In this document: one piece after another, positions 7,114 through 14,716 of the stretch
Position numbering within the stretch: position 1 is the first letter of the stretch
Layout of the letters: every line of letters starts with the position of its first letter
Source: Clostridia bacterium
Lineage (GTDB): Bacteria; Bacillota; Clostridia; Oscillospirales; Acutalibacteraceae
NCBI GenBank assembly: GCA_017550625.1
Contig: JAFZOL010000005.1
Coordinates: 1-64,000, forward strand
Direction: 5' to 3'
Length of the DNA stretch: 64,000 bases
Made by a program: the position numbers and the translations under genes
Notes under the pieces: model-generated
The model's database searches: none
The model's input: only the letters and a program-made list of their open reading frames with translations
Told to the model about the DNA's origin: nothing

Positions 7114-7200
7114 AAAAGAGACGCGCGGGCGTGTTAAGCCTCCCAAGCTTAAGAGGAGTCCCTGGCACTCCGTCTTCGGCGGAAGCTGCGGTCTCTTTTT
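7114..7200 (+). ncRNA. Putative small RNA C, multi-hairpin with a 5'-3' closing stem
   Basis: About 87 nt. AAAGAGAC at the predicted 5' end (7115-7122) pairs perfectly with GTCTCTTT (7191-7198), followed by more T. Inside are three small hairpins: TTAAGC/GCTTAA (7134/7147), GGAGT/ACTCC (7155/7167) and CTTC/GAAG (7174/7182). A closed multi-branch shape with its own promoter is typical of a stable RNA. The SRP RNA, 6S and tmRNA signatures were looked for and not found. Confidence 0.5.
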
Positions 7201-7207
7201 ATTGAAA

Positions 7208-7267
7208 GATCTTCGGTTTCCGTTTCAGCACTTCTCGCTGTTATGTCAGAAGCCGCGGGTCTTTTTT
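7208..7267 (+). terminator. Second terminator after RNA C
   Basis: GATCTTCGG (7208-7216) pairs with CCGCGGGTC (7253-7261) with one mismatch and G-U pairs, followed by seven T. It could stop read-through into the convergent GNAT gene. The loop is long (36 nt). Confidence 0.5.
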
Positions 7268-7707
7268 TATTCCTTCTCCGTCAGGTCCTTGACGAAATAA
7301 TACTTCGACAGCGCCGGGTCGTCCCTGTCCTCGCGCACGTATTCGAGCCGGTAGCCGCGTTTTTCATAAAACCCCGGCGCCTGGAACCGGTGGGTCGATA
7401 CCGTCACATACCGGGCCCCGCGCGCTTTGAGGTCGCGCTCCGCGGCGTTTAGCAGGGCCGTGCCCACGCCCTGTCCGCGATAAGCCTCCGCCACAATGAG
7501 TTCGCTCACGTGCGCCTCATGATAGAGCGTGTGCCCCGTCACAACGCCCGCGGTCTCGTCGCCTGCCTTCGCTTCATACGCGAAGGGCTCGTACCGCCCT
7601 CTGATCCCGTGGCTCTCGGCGTGGACGGCGAACGTGTCGCGGATGAACGCGTCGAACGCCTCGGTTTCCTCCGTCACGGGGATGATCTTCACGTCCTTCA
7701 CGCTCAT
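7267..7707 (-). CDS. GNAT-family N-acetyltransferase
   Basis: A 146-residue acetyltransferase. The acetyl-CoA-binding motif A is clear: VSELIVAEAYRGQGVGTALL, with R/QGxGxA. It is followed by the helix ERDLKARGARYVTVST and the C-terminal GFYEKRGYRLEYV, all typical of GNAT. The substrate is unknown. The ATG overlaps the stop of the NUDIX gene in an ATGA arrangement, so translation is probably coupled. The GGAGG there lies too close for the ATG but 7 nt before the GTG two codons on, so that codon is an alternative start. Confidence 0.85.
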   Translation of the reverse strand: MSVKDVKIIPVTEETEAFDAFIRDTFAVHAESHGIRGRYEPFAYEAKAGDETAGVVTGHTLYHEAHVSELIVAEAYRGQGVGTALLNAAERDLKARGARYVTVSTHRFQAPGFYEKRGYRLEYVREDRDDPALSKYYFVKDLTEKE

Positions 7708-8198
7708 TCCTCCGTCCTCTCGTCGGTCACGATGTGCTTCAAGCCCGCGAAGGGCACCTTGAGCTCGGTGCGGAAAAACGCGGGGTAATACCGCTCGTCG
7801 CTCTCCGGCGACACCCACACGAGCGCTTCCTTCTGCCCGGCGTTCGTCGTGCTCTCGCACACGGGCTCGAAGTTTTCTGGCGTTTTCATAAAGAAATAAA
7901 ACGAAATTTCATAGATGAGCGTCCCCTGCCGGGGCGAGCCTTCGTCTTTGTCGACGAAAAACGTCTCGTGGATGAATCCGAGCCTGTCGACCTCCATTTT
8001 CACGCCGGTCTCTTCTTCAACCTCGCGCACCACGGCCTCGGCGGAAGTCTCGCCGAACGCGATGCGCCCGCCCACGGAATAATAATAGTCCGCGGCGGGG
8101 TTTTTCACCATCAGCACCTTGCCGTCCTTTTGGATGATCGCGCCCACGCGCACGTTGAGCAGCCCCCCGTCCGCCGGCAGCGTCAGATCGTTTTTCAC
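7704..8198 (-). CDS. NUDIX hydrolase
   Basis: Hydrolyses a nucleoside-diphosphate-linked substrate with Mg2+. The Nudix box is present: GRIAFGETSAEAVVREVEEE followed by TG (GX5EX7REVXEEXG pattern; the usual U-G-G start is GGRIAFGE). The length of 164 residues is normal. GTG at 8198 is chosen because GAGGG lies 7 nt upstream; an in-frame ATG 30 nt earlier overlaps the promoter start region. It is the first gene of a two-gene unit with the GNAT gene. Substrate specificity cannot be inferred. Confidence 0.87.
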   Translation of the reverse strand: MKNDLTLPADGGLLNVRVGAIIQKDGKVLMVKNPAADYYYSVGGRIAFGETSAEAVVREVEEETGVKMEVDRLGFIHETFFVDKDEGSPRQGTLIYEISFYFFMKTPENFEPVCESTTNAGQKEALVWVSPESDERYYPAFFRTELKVPFAGLKHIVTDERTEE

Positions 8199-8223
8199 GG
8201 CCCATCCCTCGCTTTCTGCCCCT

Positions 8224-8252
8224 ATCATACCACCGCCGGGCGCGTTTGTAAA
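8224..8252 (-). promoter_or_regulatory. Promoter of the NUDIX-GNAT unit
   Basis: Read leftward: TTTACA, 17 nt, TATGAT. Confidence 0.7.
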
Positions 8253-8256
8253 GCCC

Positions 8257-8285
8257 TTGACACCCGCCGGGAATCGTGCTATCCT
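8257..8285 (+). promoter_or_regulatory. Promoter of the YunG-like gene
   Basis: TTGACA, 17 nt, TATCCT. It is back to back with the NUDIX promoter, with only 4 bp between the -35 boxes. Confidence 0.75.
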
Positions 8286-8307
8286 GTTACCGAAAGGGGA
8301 GAGACGC

Positions 8308-8730
8308 GTGAAGGAGTATCACTTCTACGGCTCGGCTGCCGCCGTCACGGACGAACGGGGCCTGACGCCGCGCGATTATTACGACCTTTTGCTTTCGTGC
8401 TGGTGCGCCGATACCTGCGCGCCCCGCATGCGCGAAAACTGGTCGCCCGAAAACCCCACCCTCGGGCAGTGCTCGGTCACGGCTTTTCTCGTGCAGGACT
8501 TTTTTGGCGGGCAGGTGCGCGGCGTGCCGCTGCCCGACGGCAATTTCCACTGCTTCAACGTTGTGTCCGGTCAAACGTTCGACCTCACGAGCGAGCAGTT
8601 CGGCGACAAAAAACTCGATTACGAAAACTGCCCCGAGCAGCTTCGGAGCGTGCATTTTATGAAAGAAGAAAAACGTCTTCGCTGCGAGCTCTTACGCGAA
8701 AAACTGCTGTCCCGCCTTAACACCCCGTAA
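8308..8730 (+). CDS. YunG-like protein of unknown function
   Basis: A 140-residue soluble protein. The segment NPTLGQCSVTAFLVQDFFGG, followed by a short strand, HCFNVV and FDLTSEQF, resembles the YunG family of Firmicutes (conserved GQC-T-L-QD-FGG, Y/FN and YDLT motifs). No biochemical role is known for the family. GTG at 8308 is chosen because AGGGGAGAG lies just upstream and the longer frame would start before the promoter. It is probably co-transcribed with the RadC-like gene 26 bp downstream. Confidence 0.65.
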   Translation: MKEYHFYGSAAAVTDERGLTPRDYYDLLLSCWCADTCAPRMRENWSPENPTLGQCSVTAFLVQDFFGGQVRGVPLPDGNFHCFNVVSGQTFDLTSEQFGDKKLDYENCPEQLRSVHFMKEEKRLRCELLREKLLSRLNTP

Positions 8731-8756
8731 TCCCCCAAACGAGAGGAGCCCCGCCC

Positions 8757-9440
8757 ATGTCCCGCTACCCGCGCGATCCGAATCTGCACCGCAACCACCG
8801 TTCGCGGCTGCGCAAAAAGGCGCTGGAGCAGGGCGTCGACTGCCTTGAGGACCACGAGCTGCTCGAGCTCATCCTGTTCTCGTCCGTCCCGCGCGTCGAC
8901 ACCAACGAGACCGCGCACGCGGCGATCAACGCCTTCGGCTCCCTCGGCGGGGTGCTCGCCGCCGACCCTGATCAACTCCTCGCCCTGCCGCGCGTCGGCC
9001 CGCGCTCGGTGGAGCTGCTCAAAACCCTGCAGGCGCTCTGTACGCGCTACGTCAGCGGCTTCGGCGTCGGCGGGCGCGTGCTGTCCGGCTCCGACGAGGT
9101 CGTGCGCCTCGGCGAAACGTGGTATCCCGTCCGCGGCAGCAGCAATTTGTGCGTCGTTTCCATGGATTCGCTCCGGCGCGTGCTCAAGACTTCGGTCTTC
9201 CGTGTCGAGACCACCACGGTCCGCGCCCGGCTGACGCAGGTACTGCGCGAGGCGCAGGCGACCTACGCCTCGGCCGTGGCGGTCGCCTACGTCGGGGCGG
9301 GGGATTTCGCCGCCCCCACGCGCGAGGACCGCATCTTTTATAAAGAGCTCATCTCCCTGCTCTCGTCGCACGATATGACCCTCACCGAATGCGTGGTGTT
9401 CTCGGGCGGCAAGGCCTTCGCGATGTCCCTCTACCGCTGA
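8757..9440 (+). CDS. RadC-like protein lacking the JAMM metal site
   Basis: A 227-residue protein with the RadC N-terminal helix-hairpin-helix region (DHELLELILFSSVPRVDTNE, LLALPRVGPRSVELLK) and a C-terminal domain that follows the RadC/JAB order. The catalytic HxHPSGxxxxSxxD signature is missing: where it is expected the protein reads VAVAYVGAGDFAAPTREDR. It should therefore be catalytically inactive as a JAMM metalloprotein, while the DNA-binding region looks kept. A convergent neighbour is a RadC-like protein with the site intact. Binding site GAGAGGAG, 8 nt before the ATG. Confidence 0.78.
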   Translation: MSRYPRDPNLHRNHRSRLRKKALEQGVDCLEDHELLELILFSSVPRVDTNETAHAAINAFGSLGGVLAADPDQLLALPRVGPRSVELLKTLQALCTRYVSGFGVGGRVLSGSDEVVRLGETWYPVRGSSNLCVVSMDSLRRVLKTSVFRVETTTVRARLTQVLREAQATYASAVAVAYVGAGDFAAPTREDRIFYKELISLLSSHDMTLTECVVFSGGKAFAMSLYR

Positions 9441-9457
9441 TCCCTGCATATATAAAT

Positions 9458-9489
9458 GGCGCGTCACCCGACGCGCCTTCGTTTTTTTT
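9458..9489 (+). terminator. Intrinsic terminator between the RadC-like genes
   Basis: GGCGCGTC, 4-nt loop, GACGCGCC, then TTC and a run of eight T. Confidence 0.9.
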
Positions 9490-10189
9490 ATTTCCCGTAT
9501 CCCGTGAACCCGATCATCCCGCGCGGCGCGCCCGCGGCCATGCTGCGGCAGCCGTCGCGCGAAAACACCAGATGGTCCGCCACCCCGATGCCGAAATCTC
9601 TGAGCGAATTCACGAGCCGCTGCGTCACCACGTAGTCGGTGATCGAGGGGGCCGAGGTTCCGCCGGGATGCGAGTGGCTGAGCACAACCTTCGCCGCCGA
9701 AACGGGCAGGGCTTTCTCGAGGATCGCCTCGGGGCGCAGCTCCACCGAGTTGCCTCCGCCCGTGTTGAGGCGGAACACCCCGCGCACGCGCCCGTCGGCG
9801 TCGAGCGCCAGCATCACAGCCGCCTCGCGCGCGTAGCCGACGTAAAAGGGGCGCAGGATCTCCTGCGCGTCCTCGAAGGATCTCACGACCTTGTCCCGCG
9901 TGCCGCCCTGCATCGCCCGCCGGCACAGCGTCGGGATCGCCCTGAGTAACAGCAGCGTGCGGTCGCTCAGGCCCTCCAGCGGCCGGTCGGACGCGCCCAC
10001 GGCGTCGAGAAACGGCGTCAGCCCTCCGTAAACGGCGTCGATCCCGTCGAGCAGCTCCTCGGCCGTCTCCTCGCCGTTTTCAAACAGCAGCAGCGTTTTG
10101 AGCAGCGCGCGGTCCTCTTTCGTCAGCCCCGCGTCGGTTTCCGGCGCGATATCCGCGCGTTCAAATATCGTTTCGTCCCGTCCGGACAT
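9488..10189 (-). CDS. RadC/JAB-domain protein with intact metal motif
   Basis: A 233-residue RadC-family protein. The zinc-binding JAMM motif is complete (LSHSHPGGTSAPSITDYV: two His and Asp, with Ser in place), followed by GIGVADHLVFSRDG. The N-terminal part is a diverged helical/HhH segment. Despite its name RadC has no proven repair role; the JAB domain is found in mobile-element and DNA-processing proteins. ATG at 10189 is preferred to the GTG three codons earlier because GAGGTGAGG precedes it. It converges with the JAMM-less paralogue. Confidence 0.82.
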   Translation of the reverse strand: MSGRDETIFERADIAPETDAGLTKEDRALLKTLLLFENGEETAEELLDGIDAVYGGLTPFLDAVGASDRPLEGLSDRTLLLLRAIPTLCRRAMQGGTRDKVVRSFEDAQEILRPFYVGYAREAAVMLALDADGRVRGVFRLNTGGGNSVELRPEAILEKALPVSAAKVVLSHSHPGGTSAPSITDYVVTQRLVNSLRDFGIGVADHLVFSRDGCRSMAAGAPRGMIGFTGYGK

Positions 10190-10210
10190 CGCCCTCACCT
10201 CTTTTTTCTC

Positions 10211-10239
10211 ATTCTATCACGTCCCGCCGCCGCGGTAAA
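10211..10239 (-). promoter_or_regulatory. Promoter of the JAMM-positive radC-like gene
   Basis: Read leftward: TTTACC, 17 nt, TAGAAT, about 20 nt from the start codon. Confidence 0.7.
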
Positions 10240-10293
10240 GCCCCTATTTCCGATATGCGTCTGAAAAATATCAAAAAACGGACGATTTGTGTC

Positions 10294-10323
10294 TTGCAAC
10301 AGACCGAATGGGTATGTTATAAT
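10294..10323 (+). promoter_or_regulatory. Promoter of the GH3-family gene
   Basis: TTGCAA, 18 nt, TATAAT, 40 nt before the start codon. Confidence 0.78.
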
Positions 10324-10363
10324 ATCCTTTGGCAATCAATTCGATATCAGAGAGGAGACCTTT

Positions 10364-12049
10364 ATGAGCTTAACTTCCAATTTCGGCGCGTCCATGGGCC
10401 GTCTGGTGTTCAAAAAGTTCGACGGCTACACCACCCACGCCATGGAAACGCAGGAGCGCATCCTGATGGAGATCGTCAGGCGCAACAAGAACTGCGAACT
10501 CGGCAAAAAATATGACTTCGCCAACATCCATTCCATCAAGGATTTCCAGGATAAGGTGCCGATCTCCACGTTCGAGGATTACGCGCCCCTCATCGACCGC
10601 ATGGTCGAAAACAACGAGAAAAACATCATCACGAGCCAGAAGGTCCTGCTTTACTGCTCGTCCTCCGGTTCCGTGGGCAAGCCCAAGCTCCAGCCCAAGA
10701 CCTTCAAGGATATCTGGAGCATGCAGTGCTGCGGCCTCGCGGGCACGCCCGGGTGCACCGAGCGCTATCTCAAGGCGCACGGCATCGCCGACAAGCTGCC
10801 CACCCAGATGGGGCCGCTCGTGCAGTCGCTCAAGGGCTTCACCCTGCCCAACGGCGCGAAGTGCCTCATGGCGGGGCAGGTGCCGGTGAATAACCTCAAG
10901 CCTCTCCACAAGTTCTTCATCACCACCCCGCGCGAGATCCTTTATCCCGAAGATCCCGAGCATACCACCATTCCGTATTTCCAGCTCCGCTTCTGCCTGC
11001 CGAACCGCAACGTCACCTACGTCGGCTCCATGGTGGTCACGCTGATGACCGCGATGTTCGACTATCTCGAGGCGAACTGGGAGATGATCTGCGACGACAT
11101 CGAGACCGGTACCATCGACGGCCGCGTCCAATGCCCCGAGAGCCTGCGCAGAAAATACGGCCACATGAAGCCCAACCCCAAGCGCGCCGAAGAGCTGCGC
11201 GCCATCTTCCGCGAGGGCTTTGATACCGACGTGCCGGTGGCGCAGCGCATCTGGCCGAAGCTGACATGGGGCTACGGCATGACGAGCTCGACCCTCGGCG
11301 TGTATACCGAGAAGCTGCGCCGTTACATCGGCGACATCCCGATGCACAACATGGGCTACGCCGCGTCCGAGGGCTACATGGCTATGCCCGTGGAGCTCAA
11401 CGCCTCCGACTACGTCCTGCTGCCGCGCTCGCTGTTCTACGAGTTCATCCCCGAAGACGGCGACATCAATGAGCGCCCGCTCACCCTCGACCAGCTCGAG
11501 GTCGGCAAGAACTACGAGATCATCATCACCAACTGGTCGGGCCTCTACCGCTACCGCATCCTCGATATCGTCAAGTGCACCGGCACCTACAACAACTCGA
11601 AGAAGATCGAGTTCCTCTACCGCTCCAACATGGGCCTCAACGCCGCGAACGAAAAGACCACCACCGACATGCTCGATTTCGTGGCCGACAAGACCCGCAA
11701 GCACTTCGGCCTCACGTTCGAGGAGTTCTCGTACTACGCCGACACGGATAAGCTCCCGCCGCATTACGTTCTGTTCGTGGAAGAGCACTCCGACCTCATC
11801 GACAAGAACAAAGAAGCCATCGAGAAATATATCGACGAGCAGTTCTTCGAGGCCAACGAGAAATACGAGAAATACAGAAAGCTCGGCCAGATCGGCCCGG
11901 CTGAGATCCGTCAGTTCAAAGAGAACACCTATAACGACTACAAGCAGATGCTCGTGTCGCAGGGCAGGGTGCTCAACCAGATCAAGCCCGTCACCGTCAT
12001 CAACACGCCCGAGAAAAAGGAGTTCTTCTTCTCCCACGTCAAGGATTAA
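10364..12049 (+). CDS. GH3-family acyl-adenylating enzyme
   Basis: A 561-residue member of the GH3 (auxin-responsive promoter) branch of the ANL adenylating superfamily. The ATP phosphate-binding motif SSSGSVGKPK is at residues 99-108. YAASEGYMA matches the second ATP motif, and GLYRYRILDIVKC matches the GH3 YRxGDxV-type motif. Plant GH3 enzymes join carboxylic acids to amino acids through acyl-AMP; bacterial members have unknown substrates. AGAGGAG precedes the ATG by 8 nt, and the longer frame beginning upstream lies in the promoter. It is monocistronic. Codon use is clean and GC-rich, with no sign of recent transfer. Confidence 0.82.
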   Translation: MSLTSNFGASMGRLVFKKFDGYTTHAMETQERILMEIVRRNKNCELGKKYDFANIHSIKDFQDKVPISTFEDYAPLIDRMVENNEKNIITSQKVLLYCSSSGSVGKPKLQPKTFKDIWSMQCCGLAGTPGCTERYLKAHGIADKLPTQMGPLVQSLKGFTLPNGAKCLMAGQVPVNNLKPLHKFFITTPREILYPEDPEHTTIPYFQLRFCLPNRNVTYVGSMVVTLMTAMFDYLEANWEMICDDIETGTIDGRVQCPESLRRKYGHMKPNPKRAEELRAIFREGFDTDVPVAQRIWPKLTWGYGMTSSTLGVYTEKLRRYIGDIPMHNMGYAASEGYMAMPVELNASDYVLLPRSLFYEFIPEDGDINERPLTLDQLEVGKNYEIIITNWSGLYRYRILDIVKCTGTYNNSKKIEFLYRSNMGLNAANEKTTTDMLDFVADKTRKHFGLTFEEFSYYADTDKLPPHYVLFVEEHSDLIDKNKEAIEKYIDEQFFEANEKYEKYRKLGQIGPAEIRQFKENTYNDYKQMLVSQGRVLNQIKPVTVINTPEKKEFFFSHVKD

Positions 12050-12066
12050 GGCGTAATCACAATAAT

Positions 12067-12124
12067 AACCGCCTGTCATATACTGCTCACAGGGATGTGG
12101 TGCGGTATGCGGCAGGCGGTTTTT
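12067..12124 (+). terminator. Inverted repeat with T-run overlapping the start of the ZIP gene
   Basis: AACCGCCTG (12067-12075) pairs with CAGGCGGTT (12113-12121), followed by TTTT. The 37-nt loop contains a TATACT box (12079-12084) and the candidate start codons of the ZIP gene. It may end the GH3 transcript, with the ZIP gene starting its own transcript inside the loop. Confidence 0.5.
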
Positions 12125-12835
12125 ATCGCGCTGGCGGTGGGCGGGTCCACCGTGCTCGGCGGCGCGATCGGTTATCTTTTCCCGTTCCGGGGCAAACGGC
12201 TTCCGGGCAGGGTGTTCGCCTTCGCCGGCGGCGTGATGCTGGCGGCGTCGGTGGCGGATCTCATCCTGCCCGCGCTCGAGGGGCAGGCGGGTTTTCCGCT
12301 CGCCGGGCGGCTCATTTCCGTAATGCTCGGCGGCGTGCTCATCACGATGATGGGGGCGTTCGTGCCGTTTCTCGAACGGCGCCTGACAAAGGGAGCAGAA
12401 AACCCGCGCCTGCGGGGCGCGTTGCTGTTCGTGCTCGCCGTGGCGATGCACAACCTCCCCGAGGGGCTCGCGTGCGGGGCGGCGCTGGGGCAGGGGATGG
12501 CGGCGGCCCTGCCGCTCACCGTGGGCGTTGCGGCGCAGAACGTGCCCGAGGGCATGATCGTGATCCCGCCCCTCACCGGGGCGGGCGTCGGGCGCAAGAA
12601 GGCCCTGCTCGTGTCGGCGCTCACCGGCGCGATCGAGGTGTTCGGCGTGTTCTGCGGGCGCTTCGCCGCGGGGCTCTCCGAGGCCGTGCTGCCGTATCTT
12701 CTGTGCGTCACGGGCGGGGCGATGAGCTTCATCATCTGCACCGACGTCCTCGCGACGGAAGGCGACGGCGCGGGGCGAGGCTTTTCGTTCCTCTTCGGCA
12801 TGTGCCTGCTGTTCGCGCTGATCTCAGTATTTTGA
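12095..12835 (+). CDS. ZIP-family divalent metal transporter
   Basis: A 246-residue inner-membrane transporter with about eight helices. The two ZIP signatures are present: MHNLPEGLACG (helix IV) and NVPEGMIVIPP (helix V), whose His and Glu residues bind metal (Zn2+, Fe2+ or Mn2+). The gene begins right inside a hairpin; ATG at 12095 or 12107 is possible and neither has a strong binding site. A TATACT box at 12079 with a poor -35 would place the transcript start near 12091, favouring the ATG at 12107. The metal specificity is not visible. Confidence 0.85.
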   Translation: MWCGMRQAVFIALAVGGSTVLGGAIGYLFPFRGKRLPGRVFAFAGGVMLAASVADLILPALEGQAGFPLAGRLISVMLGGVLITMMGAFVPFLERRLTKGAENPRLRGALLFVLAVAMHNLPEGLACGAALGQGMAAALPLTVGVAAQNVPEGMIVIPPLTGAGVGRKKALLVSALTGAIEVFGVFCGRFAAGLSEAVLPYLLCVTGGAMSFIICTDVLATEGDGAGRGFSFLFGMCLLFALISVF

Positions 12836-12839
12836 AAAC

Positions 12840-12869
12840 AAAAAAGACGGTCTCCCGACCGTCTTTTTT
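12840..12869. terminator. Bidirectional intrinsic terminator
   Basis: A-run, GACGGTC, 4-nt loop, GACCGTC, T-run. It serves the ZIP gene and the convergent ceramidase-like gene. Confidence 0.92.
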
Positions 12870-12882
12870 CGTATTTCGTTTG

Positions 12883-14499
12883 TTATCCCACGCTTGCGAT
12901 GAGCGCGATGAACGCCTCCGCCAGCGCCGACGCCGCGTGCGTACTCGACGCCGTGATCTCCTCGTTCTCGGTGAGATACGAGCGGATGTCGTTGTCCGGG
13001 ATCACGTAGCCGATCTGGTCGTTCGTCAGGCCGAAGCACAAAAGCGTGTCCGCGGGCGCCACGTCCGCGAGTGCGGGATAGGTCCAGCCGTCGCCGACCC
13101 AACTCCGGTCCGCCGGGGTCACGCCGCCCCAAAGGAGCTCGGGCGCCAGCTCGCCGGGCGCGAGCATCACGCCGATCTTGTTGCCGAGCTCCATATAGCC
13201 GAGCTCCGTCACGATGTCGTAGCCGAGGCCGTCCTTCACCGTCACGCTGTTGATGAGGCCCTCGCGCACGGCGAGGATCAGCACCTGGTTGTCGGCCTTG
13301 ATGCTCACTTCGGTGATCTTGATATTGAGCACCGGGTCGAGCGCGATTTCGTTGCGGATGGCGATCAGCTTGTCGCCCAGCGCCTTGCCCATGGCTTTGA
13401 GGAAGGCGGTCTCGTCGTCGCGGTCATATTGAAGGGTCGAATAGTCGGTTGTGATCGCGAGCTCCGCGCCCTCCACGAACACGAGGTCCGCCCCGGTCTG
13501 CTCCTTGACGTACTGCTTGAGGTAATAGGGGTAGTCTCCACTGAGCACGTCGGCCGACGCGCCGTAGCCCGTGCAGTGCATGCCGGCCTCGCACACCCAG
13601 ATCTCGTTGCCGCCGTCGTCGGGCGTGAAGCGCAAGCGGTGCAGCAGGCCGTCGAACGTGATCGGCTCGCGCTTGTCGTGGATGAGCTCGGTGATGTCCG
13701 CGCTGCCGTAGCTCAGCGTCCCCTCGCGCATGTTGCCCACCGCGCGCACGATCGCGTCGGCGGTCACGGTGAACAGGTTCTCCATGAACACAGCGTTCTT
13801 TCCGCTCAGGCCCTCGCCGTCGCTTCTGAACAGCGAGAGCGCCGGGTTCTTGACGAGCGCTGGCAGCAGCGGGGCGCTGAGGCCCAGAATATCGATGCAC
13901 GAATGCTGATGCAGGACGGATACGTTGATCGCGGTCACGCCGTTGCGTTCGGCAAAGTCCGCCACGCGCCCGCGCAGTTTCAGCACGTCGCCGCGCGCGA
14001 AGCCGTAGCCGTCGAGCACCGCATGCACCACGGTGCCGTTCACGCCGTCCGACAAAGCGTACACGCTCACGCGCTGGTCGTCGATCACCTTGGTCGGCAC
14101 CCTGCCGTTCACGGCCTCCAGCGAGCCCGCGAGATAATAGCTGCCGTCCATGACGTCGAGCTCGTCAATGAGCGACGCGTCCGCGAAGCCCATGCGCCAG
14201 CCTGCGCCGTCCTTCACGGTCCGGTCAAAGGGCGCCTCGCCCATAAAGCTGTCGGGCGTGTCGGCTGTCTTCGAGATCCTGCCGGTCCAGTTGAGACCGG
14301 GGATGAAGAAATTGAGCACCTTGCCGAGCATGTCGATCAATTTGTCCACGATGCGGTAAAAGCTGTGCTCCGCCTTCTCCTGCGCCGTATACGACGTGTC
14401 CGCCGTCAGGGCGGTCGAAGCGCCCACGGGCGTTAAAAAGCCCACGGCCAAAAGCGAGAGCGCCAGCAGCACGCACAGCGCCTTTCTGAGATGCTTCAT
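12883..14499 (-). CDS. Exported neutral-ceramidase-like hydrolase
   Basis: A 538-residue protein with a signal peptide (residues 1-27). An amphipathic segment around residues 50-70 (YRIVDKLIDMLGKVLNFF) precedes the main domain. The order of motifs, VIDDQRVSVYALSDG, SVLHQHSCIDI (His-rich site), FVEGAELAITTDY and FGLTNDQIGYVIPDNDI, follows neutral/alkaline ceramidases, where a zinc-bound HxHS-type site cleaves the amide of ceramide. The match is by motif order only; the family's usual THTHS is HQHS here. Binding site GGAGGG, 7 nt before the ATG. It is divergent from the alpha/beta hydrolase operon. Substrate uncertain. Confidence 0.65.
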   Translation of the reverse strand: MKHLRKALCVLLALSLLAVGFLTPVGASTALTADTSYTAQEKAEHSFYRIVDKLIDMLGKVLNFFIPGLNWTGRISKTADTPDSFMGEAPFDRTVKDGAGWRMGFADASLIDELDVMDGSYYLAGSLEAVNGRVPTKVIDDQRVSVYALSDGVNGTVVHAVLDGYGFARGDVLKLRGRVADFAERNGVTAINVSVLHQHSCIDILGLSAPLLPALVKNPALSLFRSDGEGLSGKNAVFMENLFTVTADAIVRAVGNMREGTLSYGSADITELIHDKREPITFDGLLHRLRFTPDDGGNEIWVCEAGMHCTGYGASADVLSGDYPYYLKQYVKEQTGADLVFVEGAELAITTDYSTLQYDRDDETAFLKAMGKALGDKLIAIRNEIALDPVLNIKITEVSIKADNQVLILAVREGLINSVTVKDGLGYDIVTELGYMELGNKIGVMLAPGELAPELLWGGVTPADRSWVGDGWTYPALADVAPADTLLCFGLTNDQIGYVIPDNDIRSYLTENEEITASSTHAASALAEAFIALIASVG

Positions 14500-14525
14500 G
14501 CTGATCCCTCCGTTCTTCTCTCTCC

Positions 14526-14554
14526 ATCATACCACGCCCCGGCGCCCGTTACAA
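14526..14554 (-). promoter_or_regulatory. Promoter of the ceramidase-like gene
   Basis: Read leftward: TTGTAA, 17 nt, TATGAT, about 27 nt before the start codon. Confidence 0.72.
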
Positions 14555-14716
14555 GTGTAAATCCGCGATTGGGGCGGCTTTCGCGCGTTTTTTTTCGCTT
14601 CCGGCAGGGGAGATGACGAAAAAAATCTTATAAAAAAATAATTATGATTGATTTGTTAATAATTTCTTGTTATACTTATATACTGACCGAATATGTTCCG
14701 AAAAGGAGACGTTGTT

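Noticed and set aside
7114-7200. SRP RNA, 6S RNA, tmRNA or RNase P RNA as identity of unit C
   Set aside because: The conserved SRP tetraloop region, the large 6S bubble, the tmRNA ends and the RNase P core were not found.
6959-7300. Rightward open frame across small RNA units B and C
   Set aside because: It runs through a promoter and two terminators, has no usable start with a binding site, and its product is partly encoded by T-runs.
8757-9440. Frameshift as the cause of the missing JAMM motif in the first RadC-like gene
   Set aside because: The frame stays open with consistent composition to the end and the residues around the lost motif still align with the family, so replacement is likelier than a sequencing error.
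10370-12451. Long leftward open frame opposite the GH3 gene
   Set aside because: Antisense shadow: rich in His, Arg, Gly and Val, with no binding site or motif, and the GH3 reading is certain.
12097-14436. Long rightward open frame across the ZIP and ceramidase-like genes
   Set aside because: It overlaps two real genes and a strong terminator; the composition is Arg/Ala-rich as in shifted frames.
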